Below, one piece after another: positions 18,727-30,055 of a DNA stretch of 64,000 nt (positions are counted from its first letter, which is position 1; each line of letters starts with the position of its first letter). The stretch covers positions 1 through 64,000 of the forward strand of contig CAJCIM010000110.1 of the NCBI GenBank assembly GCA_903970395.1. Direction: 5' to 3'. A program made the translations under genes and the position numbers. Below the pieces are notes generated by a model, which was not told the DNA's origin, did no database searches, and saw nothing but the letters and a program-made list of their open reading frames with translations. Source of the DNA: Acidobacteriaceae bacterium (GTDB taxonomy: Bacteria > Acidobacteriota > Terriglobia > Terriglobales > Acidobacteriaceae).

Positions 18727-19145
18727 GAAGAATTTACTGGGACACCATGCTCTATATCTACTGGTTTGAAAACCACGCCAGATATGCAGCGCGGATCGAA
18801 GAGATATATAAAACGATGCGTAGCAGGGGAGATATTCTCTGCTGCAGTCCTCTGATCCTTGGAGAGGTATTGGCAGGGCCAGCAGCCACAGGGGATGTGG
18901 ATGCTGGAGAAACCCTCAAGAGCTTTTTCCGCTCCGCCGAAGTGTCCATGTTGCTGTTCTCTGAAGACGCCGCTCCTACCTTCGCAGATCTCCGAGCATC
19001 CGGCATCAAAGCACCGGATGCCATGAATCTGGCAACAGCGGCTCACTCAAAAGTTGATCTTTTTCTTACAAACGACAAGCGCCTGCATAAGATCACACAG
19101 TCTGGCATGCCATTTATCGCAACCCTCGAAACAGATCTCTTTTGA
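18723..19145 (+). CDS. PIN-domain ribonuclease toxin (VapC-like)
   Basis: The 140-residue protein has the PIN fold acidic residues in order: D7 in RRIYWDTMLYIYWFE, E in SPLILGEVLAG, D in GIKAPDAMNLATA and D in LFLTNDKRLHKI. Such proteins are Mg-dependent RNases, usually the toxin of VapBC modules that cut tRNA or rRNA. ATG 18723 lies in the ATGA overlap; a GTG nine bases earlier is possible. The length is normal for VapC and all active-site acids look intact, so the toxin could be functional. A decayed second toxin-antitoxin locus lies immediately downstream on the other strand. Confidence 0.85.
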   Translation: MRRIYWDTMLYIYWFENHARYAARIEEIYKTMRSRGDILCCSPLILGEVLAGPAATGDVDAGETLKSFFRSAEVSMLLFSEDAAPTFADLRASGIKAPDAMNLATAAHSKVDLFLTNDKRLHKITQSGMPFIATLETDLF

Positions 19146-19178
19146 AAAACGGGAAACTCCGCCAAAGCTAATTTGTCT

Positions 19179-19368
19179 CTACCACTCATACGCGATCTTC
19201 GTCGTTATCGGCACAAGAGGCGTATCAATGTCTCCTGGAAGTACTTGCAATATCGAACTCTTGAGCGCCGGTAGATCCTTCAAAGTCCATAGTGCCAATG
19301 AACTCGTGGATCAAGCGAATGCTCTCCAGAATGTCACGAAGGTGGGTCGCATCGTCGCTAAAGGGCAA
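19179..19368 (-). pseudogene. HEPN-domain (HepT/DUF86-like) toxin remnant with internal deletion
   Basis: Reading the minus strand from TTG 19368 gives LPFSDDATHLRDILESIRLI, then HEFIGTMDFEG, the N-terminal helix of a HEPN/DUF86 protein. In another frame directly after this comes DLPALKSSILQVLPGD, then a run to the stop at 19179-19181, which is the usual C-terminal end (DDLPxLKxxI). The central portion, roughly 50-55 residues that normally carry the RNase motif RX4-6H, is missing, and the junction shifts frame. It overlaps the end of the nucleotidyltransferase remnant, as in intact MNT-HEPN pairs. The product cannot be an active RNase. Confidence 0.75.
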
Positions 19369-19653
19369 GCACAGCCTCGCGCAACGCCTGCTCGCGGACA
19401 TGCTCCCGCATCCATGCGGAAGCGGATAGATCGACACCAACTCCCAACAGACTTTGCAATCGGTGCTGAAGACTTCCCACCGTCAGCAGAGTGACCGGTT
19501 TTGACGAATCGAACTCGGCAAGCGGATCGATGTCAGACTGAGCATTCGCTTCTCCACGGGCAACCGACCCAAACAGGCGCAGGTGTACAACGCCCGCTGC
19601 CTCAGCTCAGGAGCATTGCTGCGCAAAATCGAGATGACGCGATCTCTATCCAT
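19358..19653 (-). pseudogene. MNT-type nucleotidyltransferase (MntA-like antitoxin) with frameshift
   Basis: From ATG 19653 the minus strand reads MDRDRVISILRSNAPELRQR, then loses frame at a GGG run (19593-19595 on the plus strand). One extra G would restore GVVHLRLFGSVARGEANAQS and DIDPLAEF, the canonical minimal nucleotidyltransferase motif GSX10DXD, continuing to a stop at 19358-19360. In MNT-HEPN systems this protein AMPylates and silences the HEPN RNase. The frameshift is a single base in a homopolymer, so either recent decay or a sequencing error is possible. The deletion in the neighbouring HEPN gene argues for real decay. Confidence 0.75.
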
Positions 19654-19806
19654 GGAACGCCTCGCTAACGACTTGATCTTCGCGCTTCGCTTCGCACTTT
19701 ACAAGCAAAACCTGCCCATGCTGTCTTAGGTGTGCAATCATCGCTGCAAGCGTTAAGCAATCCCTAAAGAACCACGGGCCTCTATCGCCAGCAGCGGGGA
19801 GCCGTC

Positions 19807-20682
19807 ATGTTCGACTTCATTAAGTACCTCTTCGACTTTTTGCTGAACCTTGTTAACTCCCATAACAAGGCGGCTCTTGTCGTCTTCACCATCCTTCTTG
19901 TCCTCTTCTTCGCAGCGCTTCTCTACATCTTTTGGATCTTCCTCAAGAGCGACACGTTCGACCGCGACTTCCCCTTGTTCTTCCTGCGCGTGCGCATCTA
20001 TGGCGGCCAGGGACTGCGTCTCGGCAAGCGCCGCTACCGCAAGGTTCTCTATATCAAGGTGCTTTGTCTCTCCGACCGCCGCTCGGTCGCCGCACCGTTT
20101 TACCAGCGTACGGTGCCTCGCATGGACGGCCCGGCACAGCAGGTGCCTGTCTTCGACGAAGCCGTGTACTACACACTCAAGCTCTTCCCGGATGACCGCA
20201 CAGTCAGCCGCGAGCAGGACCACTCCACCGGCATCGTCGACCCACGCGTCGTCATCCCCTGGGACATCGACAGCGACCAGAACCGGGACACCCTCGGCGC
20301 CACACCAGAACTCGCGCAGATGGAGACCAACACCCAGACCGACACGATGCTCTCCGTCTCACACTTCCTGAACGGCATGCAGTCGCGTGATCAGAAGTTC
20401 TGCACCTACGCTGACGAAGACACCGAATCGCTGCGCCTCGTCGTGGACTTCTCATCCGTGCCGCATGCAGCCGACTTCATCAAGATGAAGCCCGCGCATC
20501 TGTGGTTCAAAAATCAGATCGTTCAGACCGACAACGTGAGCTACCAGGACTGCGGCCGCTCCATCTACATGGCACACTGCCGCGACGCCAAACAAGGCGC
20601 CACGCTGCGCATGGACTTCACCTTCACCACCTGGCCCGAAGACACATCAGCCAAGGCCGTATCCGACTCACCCTGCAACTAG
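19807..20682 (+). CDS. Membrane-anchored protein of unknown function
   Basis: The 291-residue protein starts at ATG 19807, with GCGGGGAG 6 bases upstream. After a hydrophobic N-terminus (FDFIKYLFDFLLNLV) it has one strong transmembrane helix at about 23-47 (VVFTILLVLFFAALLYIFWI). The rest is soluble and polar, with no cysteine pattern or catalytic motif I recognise. The soluble part contains PRVVIPWDIDSDQNRDTL and a Thr-rich TPELAQMETNTQTDTM stretch, and ends in a beta-rich segment (GATLRMDFTFTTWPED). It stands alone between the toxin remnant and a convergent peptidase gene. I cannot assign a family. Confidence 0.8.
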   Translation: MFDFIKYLFDFLLNLVNSHNKAALVVFTILLVLFFAALLYIFWIFLKSDTFDRDFPLFFLRVRIYGGQGLRLGKRRYRKVLYIKVLCLSDRRSVAAPFYQRTVPRMDGPAQQVPVFDEAVYYTLKLFPDDRTVSREQDHSTGIVDPRVVIPWDIDSDQNRDTLGATPELAQMETNTQTDTMLSVSHFLNGMQSRDQKFCTYADEDTESLRLVVDFSSVPHAADFIKMKPAHLWFKNQIVQTDNVSYQDCGRSIYMAHCRDAKQGATLRMDFTFTTWPEDTSAKAVSDSPCN

Positions 20683-20704
20683 CCACGAGCCTTCTCCGTT
20701 ATCG

Positions 20705-23707
<3,003 letters not shown>

Positions 23708-23789
23708 GCAACCAACGTATCGCAATCACGGAAAAGTGCAAACTGAATAAATCAGCTGCGCCTTCCCTCCTGCGTAGCAATACCAATGG

Positions 23790-26225
23790 TTACCGCTCCG
23801 GCGATACCCTCGTCGTCCCTGGCACTCGCGGTTCATTGTCTCCCGGCAGCGACTTCTTTTTCCGCTTCACCGGAGGCGCAGAGCTGGGCGGCTTCTGCTT
23901 GCCGCGGCCGTTCTTCTTGGCATTCGCAGTCTCGATCACCGCGCGCATCCAGTACTCGCCATGCTCGTCGATCTCAATGCCGTGCGTCTCGCGCTCGAAG
24001 CCCGGGAACCGCTTGCCGAACTGCTCCATCGCCAAAATCAGCCGGATCACCGGGCTGTCCGGGCCGCCCAGTCGCTCGCCTGGCATCGACATCGGAATCC
24101 CCGGCGGATACGGCACCAGCATCACCGCCGCGATGCGCCCGGCCATCTCCGCAAACTTCACCTTCTCGGTCTCGCCGGTCAGCATCTTCTGGTACGTCTG
24201 CGACGGCGTCAGCACCGGATCGAAGTCCTCATCGCAGGCCGCGTTCACAAGTCCGGCGAGATTCATCTCGCACATGGCCTGGTGCATCTCGTCGCTCAGC
24301 TCCTTCAGCGTCTGGTTCCGATACCGCGCCGGGTACTTTGAAACCAGCTCCGGCATCGCCTCTTCCAGCGCCGCTTCGGAGTCATACAGTCGCTTGAACT
24401 CGAACAGGTTCTCCAGCAGCGCGCCCCACTTGCCCTTCGACGTACCCACGCTGAACAGCACCAGCACGGTGTAGTCGCCCGTACGCGCGATCTCCACGCG
24501 TCGACCGTCCAGAAACTCCGTCAAAATCGCCGCTGGAATGCCCGAGTCCGCCGCTACACCCTGCGCGTTCACGCCGGGAGTCAGAATCGTCACCTTCGCG
24601 GGATCCAACATGCAGTACTCGTCGGCGATGTCCTCATCCTGGTAGCCGTGCCAGTCCTCGCCGGGCTTCAGCGTCCAGCAGCTCGACCGGTTCGTCAGCG
24701 CGCCATCGGGGGCATCCTCAAGCAAGTAACGCTTGCCATCCAGCGGGTCCACCACATACTCCGGCTGATAGAGCCGGAAGAACCAGCCCTCCTCCGCCTG
24801 CCGCAGCCGGTGCGCAATCGAGCTCATCGCCTTGCGGAAGCTGATCGCATCCTGCAGGGTCTCGCTCATCAGCGTCGGCCCCGCGGGCTCATCCATCATC
24901 GCAGCCGCCACGTCAATCGACGCAATCAGCGGATAGAACGGGCTCGTGCTGCCGTGCATCATAAACGCTTCGTTGAACTGGTCGTAGTCCAGCGGAGCGC
25001 GCGGGCTCAGCTTCACATGCACCATCGACGCCATCGAAAACGCCGCCAGCATCTTGTGCGTGGACTGCGTCGAAAAGATCGCCGGCCGGTCCGGCATCTC
25101 GTCCGGCACACCCATCGCGAACCGCCCCTGGTAGATCGGGTGGAACTTCGCGTACGCGTACCAGGCCTCGTCAAAATGCACGCGACCAACACTCTTCGCC
25201 AGCTCCTCCACCACGCGGTTCACGTCGTAACAAAGCCCGTCATACGTGGAGTTCGTCACCACGGCATACGTCGGAACCTTCGACCGTGCACCGGCAGCAA
25301 AGGGGCTGCGATCGATCAGCGCCTGCACGTTCTCTGGACTGAACCGCTTCAGAGGCACCAGGCCGATCATGCCGTAGCCGTTGCGTGTCGGCTTGAAGTA
25401 CACCGGCCGCGCGCCCGTCACCGTCAGCGAGTGGCACACCGACTTGTGGCAGTTCGCATCCGCCAGAACTATGTCGTCCTGCGCAATCACGCCATGTCCA
25501 ACAATCTGATTCGACGCCGACGACCCGCCCAGCACATAGAACGTCCAGTCCGACCCGAAGATGCGCGCCGCATTGCGTTCGCTCTCTCCCGGTGGCCCCA
25601 GATGGTCCAGCCAGCTGCCCAGCGGCGACGTCGAAATTCCCAAGTCCGAGCGCATGATGTTCTCGCCGAAAAACTTGTGGAACTCCATCCCCACCGGATG
25701 CTTCAGATACGCCACTCCGCCCATGTGTCCCGGCGCGTCCCAGCTGTACGCGCCCTGGTCGGTGTACTTCTTCAGCTCGCGGAAGTACGGCGGCAGCAAC
25801 TGCTCGTGATAGCGCTCAACTGCGAAGTCCACGCGGTTTGCGATGAACGCAGGCGTGTCGCCGAACAGGTGAATGTACTCATGCACCTGCTTCACCACTT
25901 CCAGTGGCAGATCGCTCACCAGCGTGCGGTCGGCGATGAGGAAGATTGGAATCTTCTTATTGCGGCGGCGCACGGCGCGCAGAATCTTCAGCGCTGCGCT
26001 CTCAGTAAACTCGCCTTCACCTTCAAGGTCCCAGTCCAGCAAAATCGCGCTGTACGACGGGTCCGACGTCACGAGTGAAAGTCCATCATCAGGCGTCGAG
26101 GTGCGCACCACCTCGTACCCTTCTTCACCGATGGCCTCCACCAGACGCTCCATCGCGCGATCGGACACAGAGTCCGTTCCGCCTACCTCACTCGCAATCA
26201 ACAGTACCCAACGGCCTTCGCTCAT
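23790..26225 (-). CDS. Orn/Lys/Arg decarboxylase, class III PLP-dependent
   Basis: The 811-residue cytoplasmic enzyme belongs to the biodegradative basic amino acid decarboxylase family, which makes a polyamine or agmatine and CO2 and consumes a proton. Residues 1-135 form the receiver-like wing domain (SAILLDWDLEGEGE). The catalytic core has SWDAPGHMGG (161-170), FDEAWYA (351-357, D352 for the PLP pyridine N) and the Schiff-base lysine K391 in FSTQSTHKMLAAF. The C-terminal domain ends with a Lys/Gly/Pro-rich tail (about 780-811) that is atypical. The start has GAGAGGTG just upstream. Whether arginine, lysine or ornithine is the substrate cannot be read from sequence; the length fits arginine decarboxylase best. 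Confidence 0.9.
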   Translation of the reverse strand: MSEGRWVLLIASEVGGTDSVSDRAMERLVEAIGEEGYEVVRTSTPDDGLSLVTSDPSYSAILLDWDLEGEGEFTESAALKILRAVRRRNKKIPIFLIADRTLVSDLPLEVVKQVHEYIHLFGDTPAFIANRVDFAVERYHEQLLPPYFRELKKYTDQGAYSWDAPGHMGGVAYLKHPVGMEFHKFFGENIMRSDLGISTSPLGSWLDHLGPPGESERNAARIFGSDWTFYVLGGSSASNQIVGHGVIAQDDIVLADANCHKSVCHSLTVTGARPVYFKPTRNGYGMIGLVPLKRFSPENVQALIDRSPFAAGARSKVPTYAVVTNSTYDGLCYDVNRVVEELAKSVGRVHFDEAWYAYAKFHPIYQGRFAMGVPDEMPDRPAIFSTQSTHKMLAAFSMASMVHVKLSPRAPLDYDQFNEAFMMHGSTSPFYPLIASIDVAAAMMDEPAGPTLMSETLQDAISFRKAMSSIAHRLRQAEEGWFFRLYQPEYVVDPLDGKRYLLEDAPDGALTNRSSCWTLKPGEDWHGYQDEDIADEYCMLDPAKVTILTPGVNAQGVAADSGIPAAILTEFLDGRRVEIARTGDYTVLVLFSVGTSKGKWGALLENLFEFKRLYDSEAALEEAMPELVSKYPARYRNQTLKELSDEMHQAMCEMNLAGLVNAACDEDFDPVLTPSQTYQKMLTGETEKVKFAEMAGRIAAVMLVPYPPGIPMSMPGERLGGPDSPVIRLILAMEQFGKRFPGFERETHGIEIDEHGEYWMRAVIETANAKKNGRGKQKPPSSAPPVKRKKKSLPGDNEPRVPGTTRVSPER

Positions 26226-26315
26226 ACACCTCTCACGTCCACGTCTATCCTACAGAAATCGTGGCCGCGAGAGGTGTACGTGCGGTTAGCGGTATGGACT
26301 AATTAGCGGAATGGG

Positions 26316-27254
26316 TTAGTTCGTCACACCCGGATGCACTCCCTCAGGAGCGATAATCTTCACTCCCGGCTGCGTCGTCGAGATTTTGATCTGCGTCAAC
26401 GAGTTTTGCTTCTCTGCACTCGCATTCACCTGGAAGCTCACCGAGTAGCTCTCCAGCATCTGCTTCCGAAACTCATCCAGATACGGCTTGATCGTAACTG
26501 GCGGAATCGTGCCTTGGTTGAACGAGATTCCGCCCGTCGCCTCGGCTACCTGCGCCAGATAGTTCTGTCCGCTGAAGGAGCCGCGCCGCATCCGCGCGTC
26601 CGGATAGTAGATCGAATACACTGCCACGCCGGCGCGCTGCGCGTCTTCCTGCGCCGTCTGCACATACGGGCTGTCCTGGTTCAGGATCGACGTGCTTCCG
26701 TTGTACGGATCAACACCGTTGGTCAGCATCAGCACCAGCCGCGGCCCGGGCTCATTCGACGGCCACTGCTTCACCAGCGTCGACAACGAAAAGTACGGAC
26801 TCGCGCTCACGCCCGCAATCGACAATGGAATGCGCAGCTGCTGGATCAGTGCCTCGTGGTTCTTCGTGAAGCCCTCGCTGCGCACCGTGCCGTTCTGCAT
26901 GTAGCCAACCATCGCGCTTGTGCCCGGAGGCAGCGCGTTGATGAACTCTTCAAGCTCCTTCACCTGCAGTCCGAACGAGCTGCGCAGGCCGTCGTCCAGC
27001 AGAATCGCAACCTGCGCATGCGCTGGCACCAGCGGCGTCACAGCGGTGATCGGCGAATCGTGCCGGTTAACCTTCAGCTTCAGCATGGTCGGGTCCAGCT
27101 GCTCATCATGCCGGCTGGTAATGGTGATCAGTGCGGTAGTGGGCACAGGGCCTTCGGTAACTGCCTGCGCAACAGCGGCAATGGTTCCAGCAACAGCAGT
27201 GGTTCCCAGCAGGCCCAACATCATAGCGGTGTTCAACGTTTTACGGACATTCAT
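26316..27254 (-). CDS. Secreted VWFA-related protein with degenerate metal site
   Basis: The 312-residue protein has a signal peptide (MMLGLLGTTAVAGTIAAVAQ). It has a von Willebrand A fold of the type multiplied in Acidobacteria: TTALITITSRHDEQLDPTML, AQVAILLDDGLRSSFGLQVK, TSAMVGYM, PGPRLVLMLTNGVDPYNG and AGVAVYSIYYPD. The usual metal-adhesion motif DxSxS is replaced by DDGLRSS, so ion binding is doubtful. The end (YSVSFQVNASAEKQN) matches the family's closing strand. Role unknown; extracellular protein interaction is the usual guess. It lies between the decarboxylase and a TonB receptor on the same strand, with a repeat-bearing upstream region. Confidence 0.82.
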   Translation of the reverse strand: MNVRKTLNTAMMLGLLGTTAVAGTIAAVAQAVTEGPVPTTALITITSRHDEQLDPTMLKLKVNRHDSPITAVTPLVPAHAQVAILLDDGLRSSFGLQVKELEEFINALPPGTSAMVGYMQNGTVRSEGFTKNHEALIQQLRIPLSIAGVSASPYFSLSTLVKQWPSNEPGPRLVLMLTNGVDPYNGSTSILNQDSPYVQTAQEDAQRAGVAVYSIYYPDARMRRGSFSGQNYLAQVAEATGGISFNQGTIPPVTIKPYLDEFRKQMLESYSVSFQVNASAEKQNSLTQIKISTTQPGVKIIAPEGVHPGVTN

Positions 27255-27391
27255 GATCTTCTTCTTCCTTCCGCCCTTTGGGGACGTACATTCTCAGCCT
27301 GCAAGCATACAGGCATTCATCACATCAGACGTGATGCCCCGCCCTTACGTTGCAGGGTGATCAATAGGTTCGTTGGTCTTATGCAGATTGG

Positions 27392-27417
27392 TGTCACTGA
27401 TGTCACGCAGTTGTCAC
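27392..27417 (-). promoter_or_regulatory. Three direct GTGACA half-sites upstream of the VWFA-related gene
   Basis: On the minus strand GTGACA occurs three times (plus-strand TGTCAC at 27392-27397, 27401-27406 and 27412-27417), with starts 9 and 11 bases apart. The two copies nearest the TonB-receptor gene also share the extension CTGC (plus-strand TGTCACGCAG). They lie about 140-165 bases before the VWFA gene start and just beyond the end of the TonB-receptor gene. The spacing suggests a multi-site operator. No matching regulator was recognised. Confidence 0.3.
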
Positions 27418-27435
27418 GCAGACAACGTCAGACAG

Positions 27436-29961
27436 CTAGTCACCGCCCAACCGCAGCTTCAAACCCGTCCGAAACGTCAGCGGCAGCCCCGGAAACCCGA
27501 TCGGCCCAATGTGCTGATCGTTCAGCAGGTTATCCACCTGGCCAAAGTACGTAAAGCCATGCTTCAGCGTAACCATCACGCTCAGGTCCAGCTTCACATA
27601 TCCGAAATCCAGGTCCCGGTTCGGCAGCAGCAGCGTGTTGCCACCGTTCAGGTCCTCGCCGCCCAGGTACGTCGAATCGTCGCTGCGGCTCGCCATCGAC
27701 CCGCGCAGCGCCAGGTTCAGCTTCTTGTGGATGTACTGTGCATCGAAGTAGCCCGTGTTCGGCGCGCGCCGAAACAGCCTCGCACCTACCAGCGGCCCCA
27801 GGTTGCCGATCGCGATATTCGGGAAGTTCGGATTCACAGGCCCATTCGCGGCAGCCTCCACATCGGTCGAAAACGACTGCACCACGCGTGAGTCCAGATA
27901 CGTATAGCCGCCGCGCACCAGGAACGCCGGCTTCGGATGCCACACCAGCTCCAGCTCCGCACCCTGCGCCCGGTACGCCAGCGAGTTCACATAGGCCTCA
28001 AACACCTGCGGCACATTCAGCCCGAAGTACTGCTGCAACCCTGTGCCGTCCACGCCCTCCAGCTGGTGGTCGAAGACATTGTGGAAGTACCCGGCCTTCA
28101 GCATCAGCTTCTCGCCGAAGATGTTCTGATCGACACCGAGATCGTACGTGCGCGAACGCTCCGCTCTCTGCGGGCCAATGTGATACAGCGCGATGTCTGT
28201 CGTGTCGCCCGCTGCGAGCAACTGTGTGTACAGGCTTGCAAACTCCAGCGCCAGCGTCGGCTCCTGCACACCCGTCGCCGCATTCGCGCGCAGCCGCGTG
28301 CCATGGAACGCCCGCGTCGTCGGTCGCACCGCAAGATAGCTCAACCCCAGCCGAGGCGTACCCGCAATGCCGTACAGGTGGTTCTTCTCCAGCGCGCCGC
28401 CAGCCGAGTAGAACAACCGGTCAAAGAACTCACCCTGAAACTGCAGGTTGTACTCATAGTTGTTGCGCTGAATCTTCTCGTTCTCTGTAAACACAAAACT
28501 CGGATCGTAGTCATTGAACGATCCCCGCTCGCGGTCGAACCTGAACCCAAACAGCGCGTTGAAGTGCTTCGACCGGCTGTAGTCGCTCTGGTAGTACAAC
28601 TGGTCGCGATTCGAATCCTGGTCGTCGTTGTTCCCCGTAAACAGCTGCACCTGCCCAGTCGCCGAGTAGCCGTTCTCACCGCGAATCGTAACTACGTTTC
28701 CAACATTCCCCGGACCATAGCCAATAATCTGACCATTGTCGTTAAAAATTGGATCAGCCGGATCGTTAGCAAGATAATTTCCACCTGCAGCAAATTCCTG
28801 CTCCTGCTCGCGCTTCCTCGCGATCCCATAACGCACCAGGTTGTGCCACACGCCTTTGTAGGTGTTCTCCACCGTCAGTCCGGAATACAGGTCCTGATCG
28901 CCCTGCTTGTTGTTCTGCGCGACACCCTGAAAATCAAACGGCCCCGGCACACCCGTCGCAGAAACACCGTTATGAATCGTGAACCGCACCTGCGTATCGC
29001 CGTTGATCGCATAGCCCACATTCGCCGCCGACGTCGCAGAGTGATACCGGTCGTTCGGAAGGGCATTCGACGTGTCGAACCGCGAGAACGCGCCGTAGTA
29101 GTCCAGCTTCTGCAGGGTCCCACCCGCCGTCACCTCATTGCGCCACGTATGCAGGTTGCCCGCATCGCCGGAGTACGTAAACACCGGTGACGCCGTCGTC
29201 CCGCGCGGCGTCGAGATCGCCACCACACCCGCACCCGCGTCCGTGCCGTAGATCGCCGAATCCGGCCCGCGATACACCTCAATGTGATCGATCGCCGTCG
29301 AGCTCACCGTGCCGTAGTCGAACGTACCCCCCACATCTCCTGCGGGAACTCCGTCAATCGTCACCAGGTTCGCGGTCGAGTTGCCGCCGCGCAGAAACAG
29401 GCTCGTTACGCCACCGGTCTGACCGCTCTGCACCACAAACGCACCCGGCTCCTGCCGCAACTCCGTGTCCACGCCAATGTCGTTGGACATCAGCTCACCC
29501 GGCAGCACCATCACCGGCGCGGTCAGCTGCGGCAGAGGCGTCGGAATCCCCGTTGCACTCACCGAGATGTCCTGACGCACCGTATCGGTCGCCAGCACCA
29601 CGTTCTGCTCAATAATGTCCTTCGGCCCGGCGTAAAAATCGAGACCCACCGACGGCAGATACTGCGGCGATAGCCCGATCAGCGTAAACCGCCCCGCAAC
29701 GTCGTAGTCGATCTCGAACATGCCATCGACATCGGCAACGCCAAAGGCAACCGCCTTACCCTCGGCCACCAGCTGCACGCGCCCACCGGGGATCGGCGTA
29801 CCCAGCGCATCCGTCAACCGCCCACGCACAATCACCGCCTGCGCCGTAGTCGCCGCAAGCGTCAGAGCTATGACTGTAAAACTAGCGCGCATCAGAAATC
29901 TCGTGCGCGATGAACCGGCTGCGGACCCCATCAGGGTCCGGCTCAGCGTTCGTAACAACAT
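27436..29961 (-). CDS. TonB-dependent outer-membrane receptor
   Basis: The 841-residue protein starts at ATG 29961 behind AGAGGAGA. A long signal region ends near TTAQA. It is followed by a carboxypeptidase-regulatory-like domain (VRGRLTDALGTPIPGGRVQL, about 45-110) and a TonB plug (DISVSATGIPTPLPQL ... SLFLRGGNSTANLVTIDGVP ... HIEVYRGPDSAIYGTDAGAG). A 22-strand-type barrel rich in Tyr/Asn turns ends LTFRTGLKLRLGGD. The last residue is not the usual aromatic. Such receptors import metal complexes, vitamins or sugars. The plug resembles BtuB-like receptors, but no cobalamin riboswitch is visible upstream, so the ligand is open. It stands alone. Confidence 0.92.
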   Translation of the reverse strand: MLLRTLSRTLMGSAAGSSRTRFLMRASFTVIALTLAATTAQAVIVRGRLTDALGTPIPGGRVQLVAEGKAVAFGVADVDGMFEIDYDVAGRFTLIGLSPQYLPSVGLDFYAGPKDIIEQNVVLATDTVRQDISVSATGIPTPLPQLTAPVMVLPGELMSNDIGVDTELRQEPGAFVVQSGQTGGVTSLFLRGGNSTANLVTIDGVPAGDVGGTFDYGTVSSTAIDHIEVYRGPDSAIYGTDAGAGVVAISTPRGTTASPVFTYSGDAGNLHTWRNEVTAGGTLQKLDYYGAFSRFDTSNALPNDRYHSATSAANVGYAINGDTQVRFTIHNGVSATGVPGPFDFQGVAQNNKQGDQDLYSGLTVENTYKGVWHNLVRYGIARKREQEQEFAAGGNYLANDPADPIFNDNGQIIGYGPGNVGNVVTIRGENGYSATGQVQLFTGNNDDQDSNRDQLYYQSDYSRSKHFNALFGFRFDRERGSFNDYDPSFVFTENEKIQRNNYEYNLQFQGEFFDRLFYSAGGALEKNHLYGIAGTPRLGLSYLAVRPTTRAFHGTRLRANAATGVQEPTLALEFASLYTQLLAAGDTTDIALYHIGPQRAERSRTYDLGVDQNIFGEKLMLKAGYFHNVFDHQLEGVDGTGLQQYFGLNVPQVFEAYVNSLAYRAQGAELELVWHPKPAFLVRGGYTYLDSRVVQSFSTDVEAAANGPVNPNFPNIAIGNLGPLVGARLFRRAPNTGYFDAQYIHKKLNLALRGSMASRSDDSTYLGGEDLNGGNTLLLPNRDLDFGYVKLDLSVMVTLKHGFTYFGQVDNLLNDQHIGPIGFPGLPLTFRTGLKLRLGGD

Positions 29962-30018
29962 GTTGCGTCTCCTCTGCTACCTATCTATCTTGTCATCTCG
30001 ACGAAACGCTCTGGGTGC

Positions 30019-30055
30019 CCCATTCATACCGCAGCCTCATCGCGGGATGAATGGG
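30019..30055. repeat. REP-like palindrome
   Basis: CCCATTCAT (30019-30027) pairs with ATGAATGGG (30047-30055), with an inner CCGC/GCGG stem. This long GC-capped hairpin resembles 'CCCATTCAT...GGGGCACCC' elements I recall as dispersed in acidobacterial genomes. No second copy is seen in this window, so the repeat status rests on memory. Confidence 0.5.

Noticed and set aside
24648-26078. 476-residue plus-strand frame opposite the decarboxylase
   Set aside because: It is an antisense shadow; the minus-strand enzyme has complete PLP motifs.
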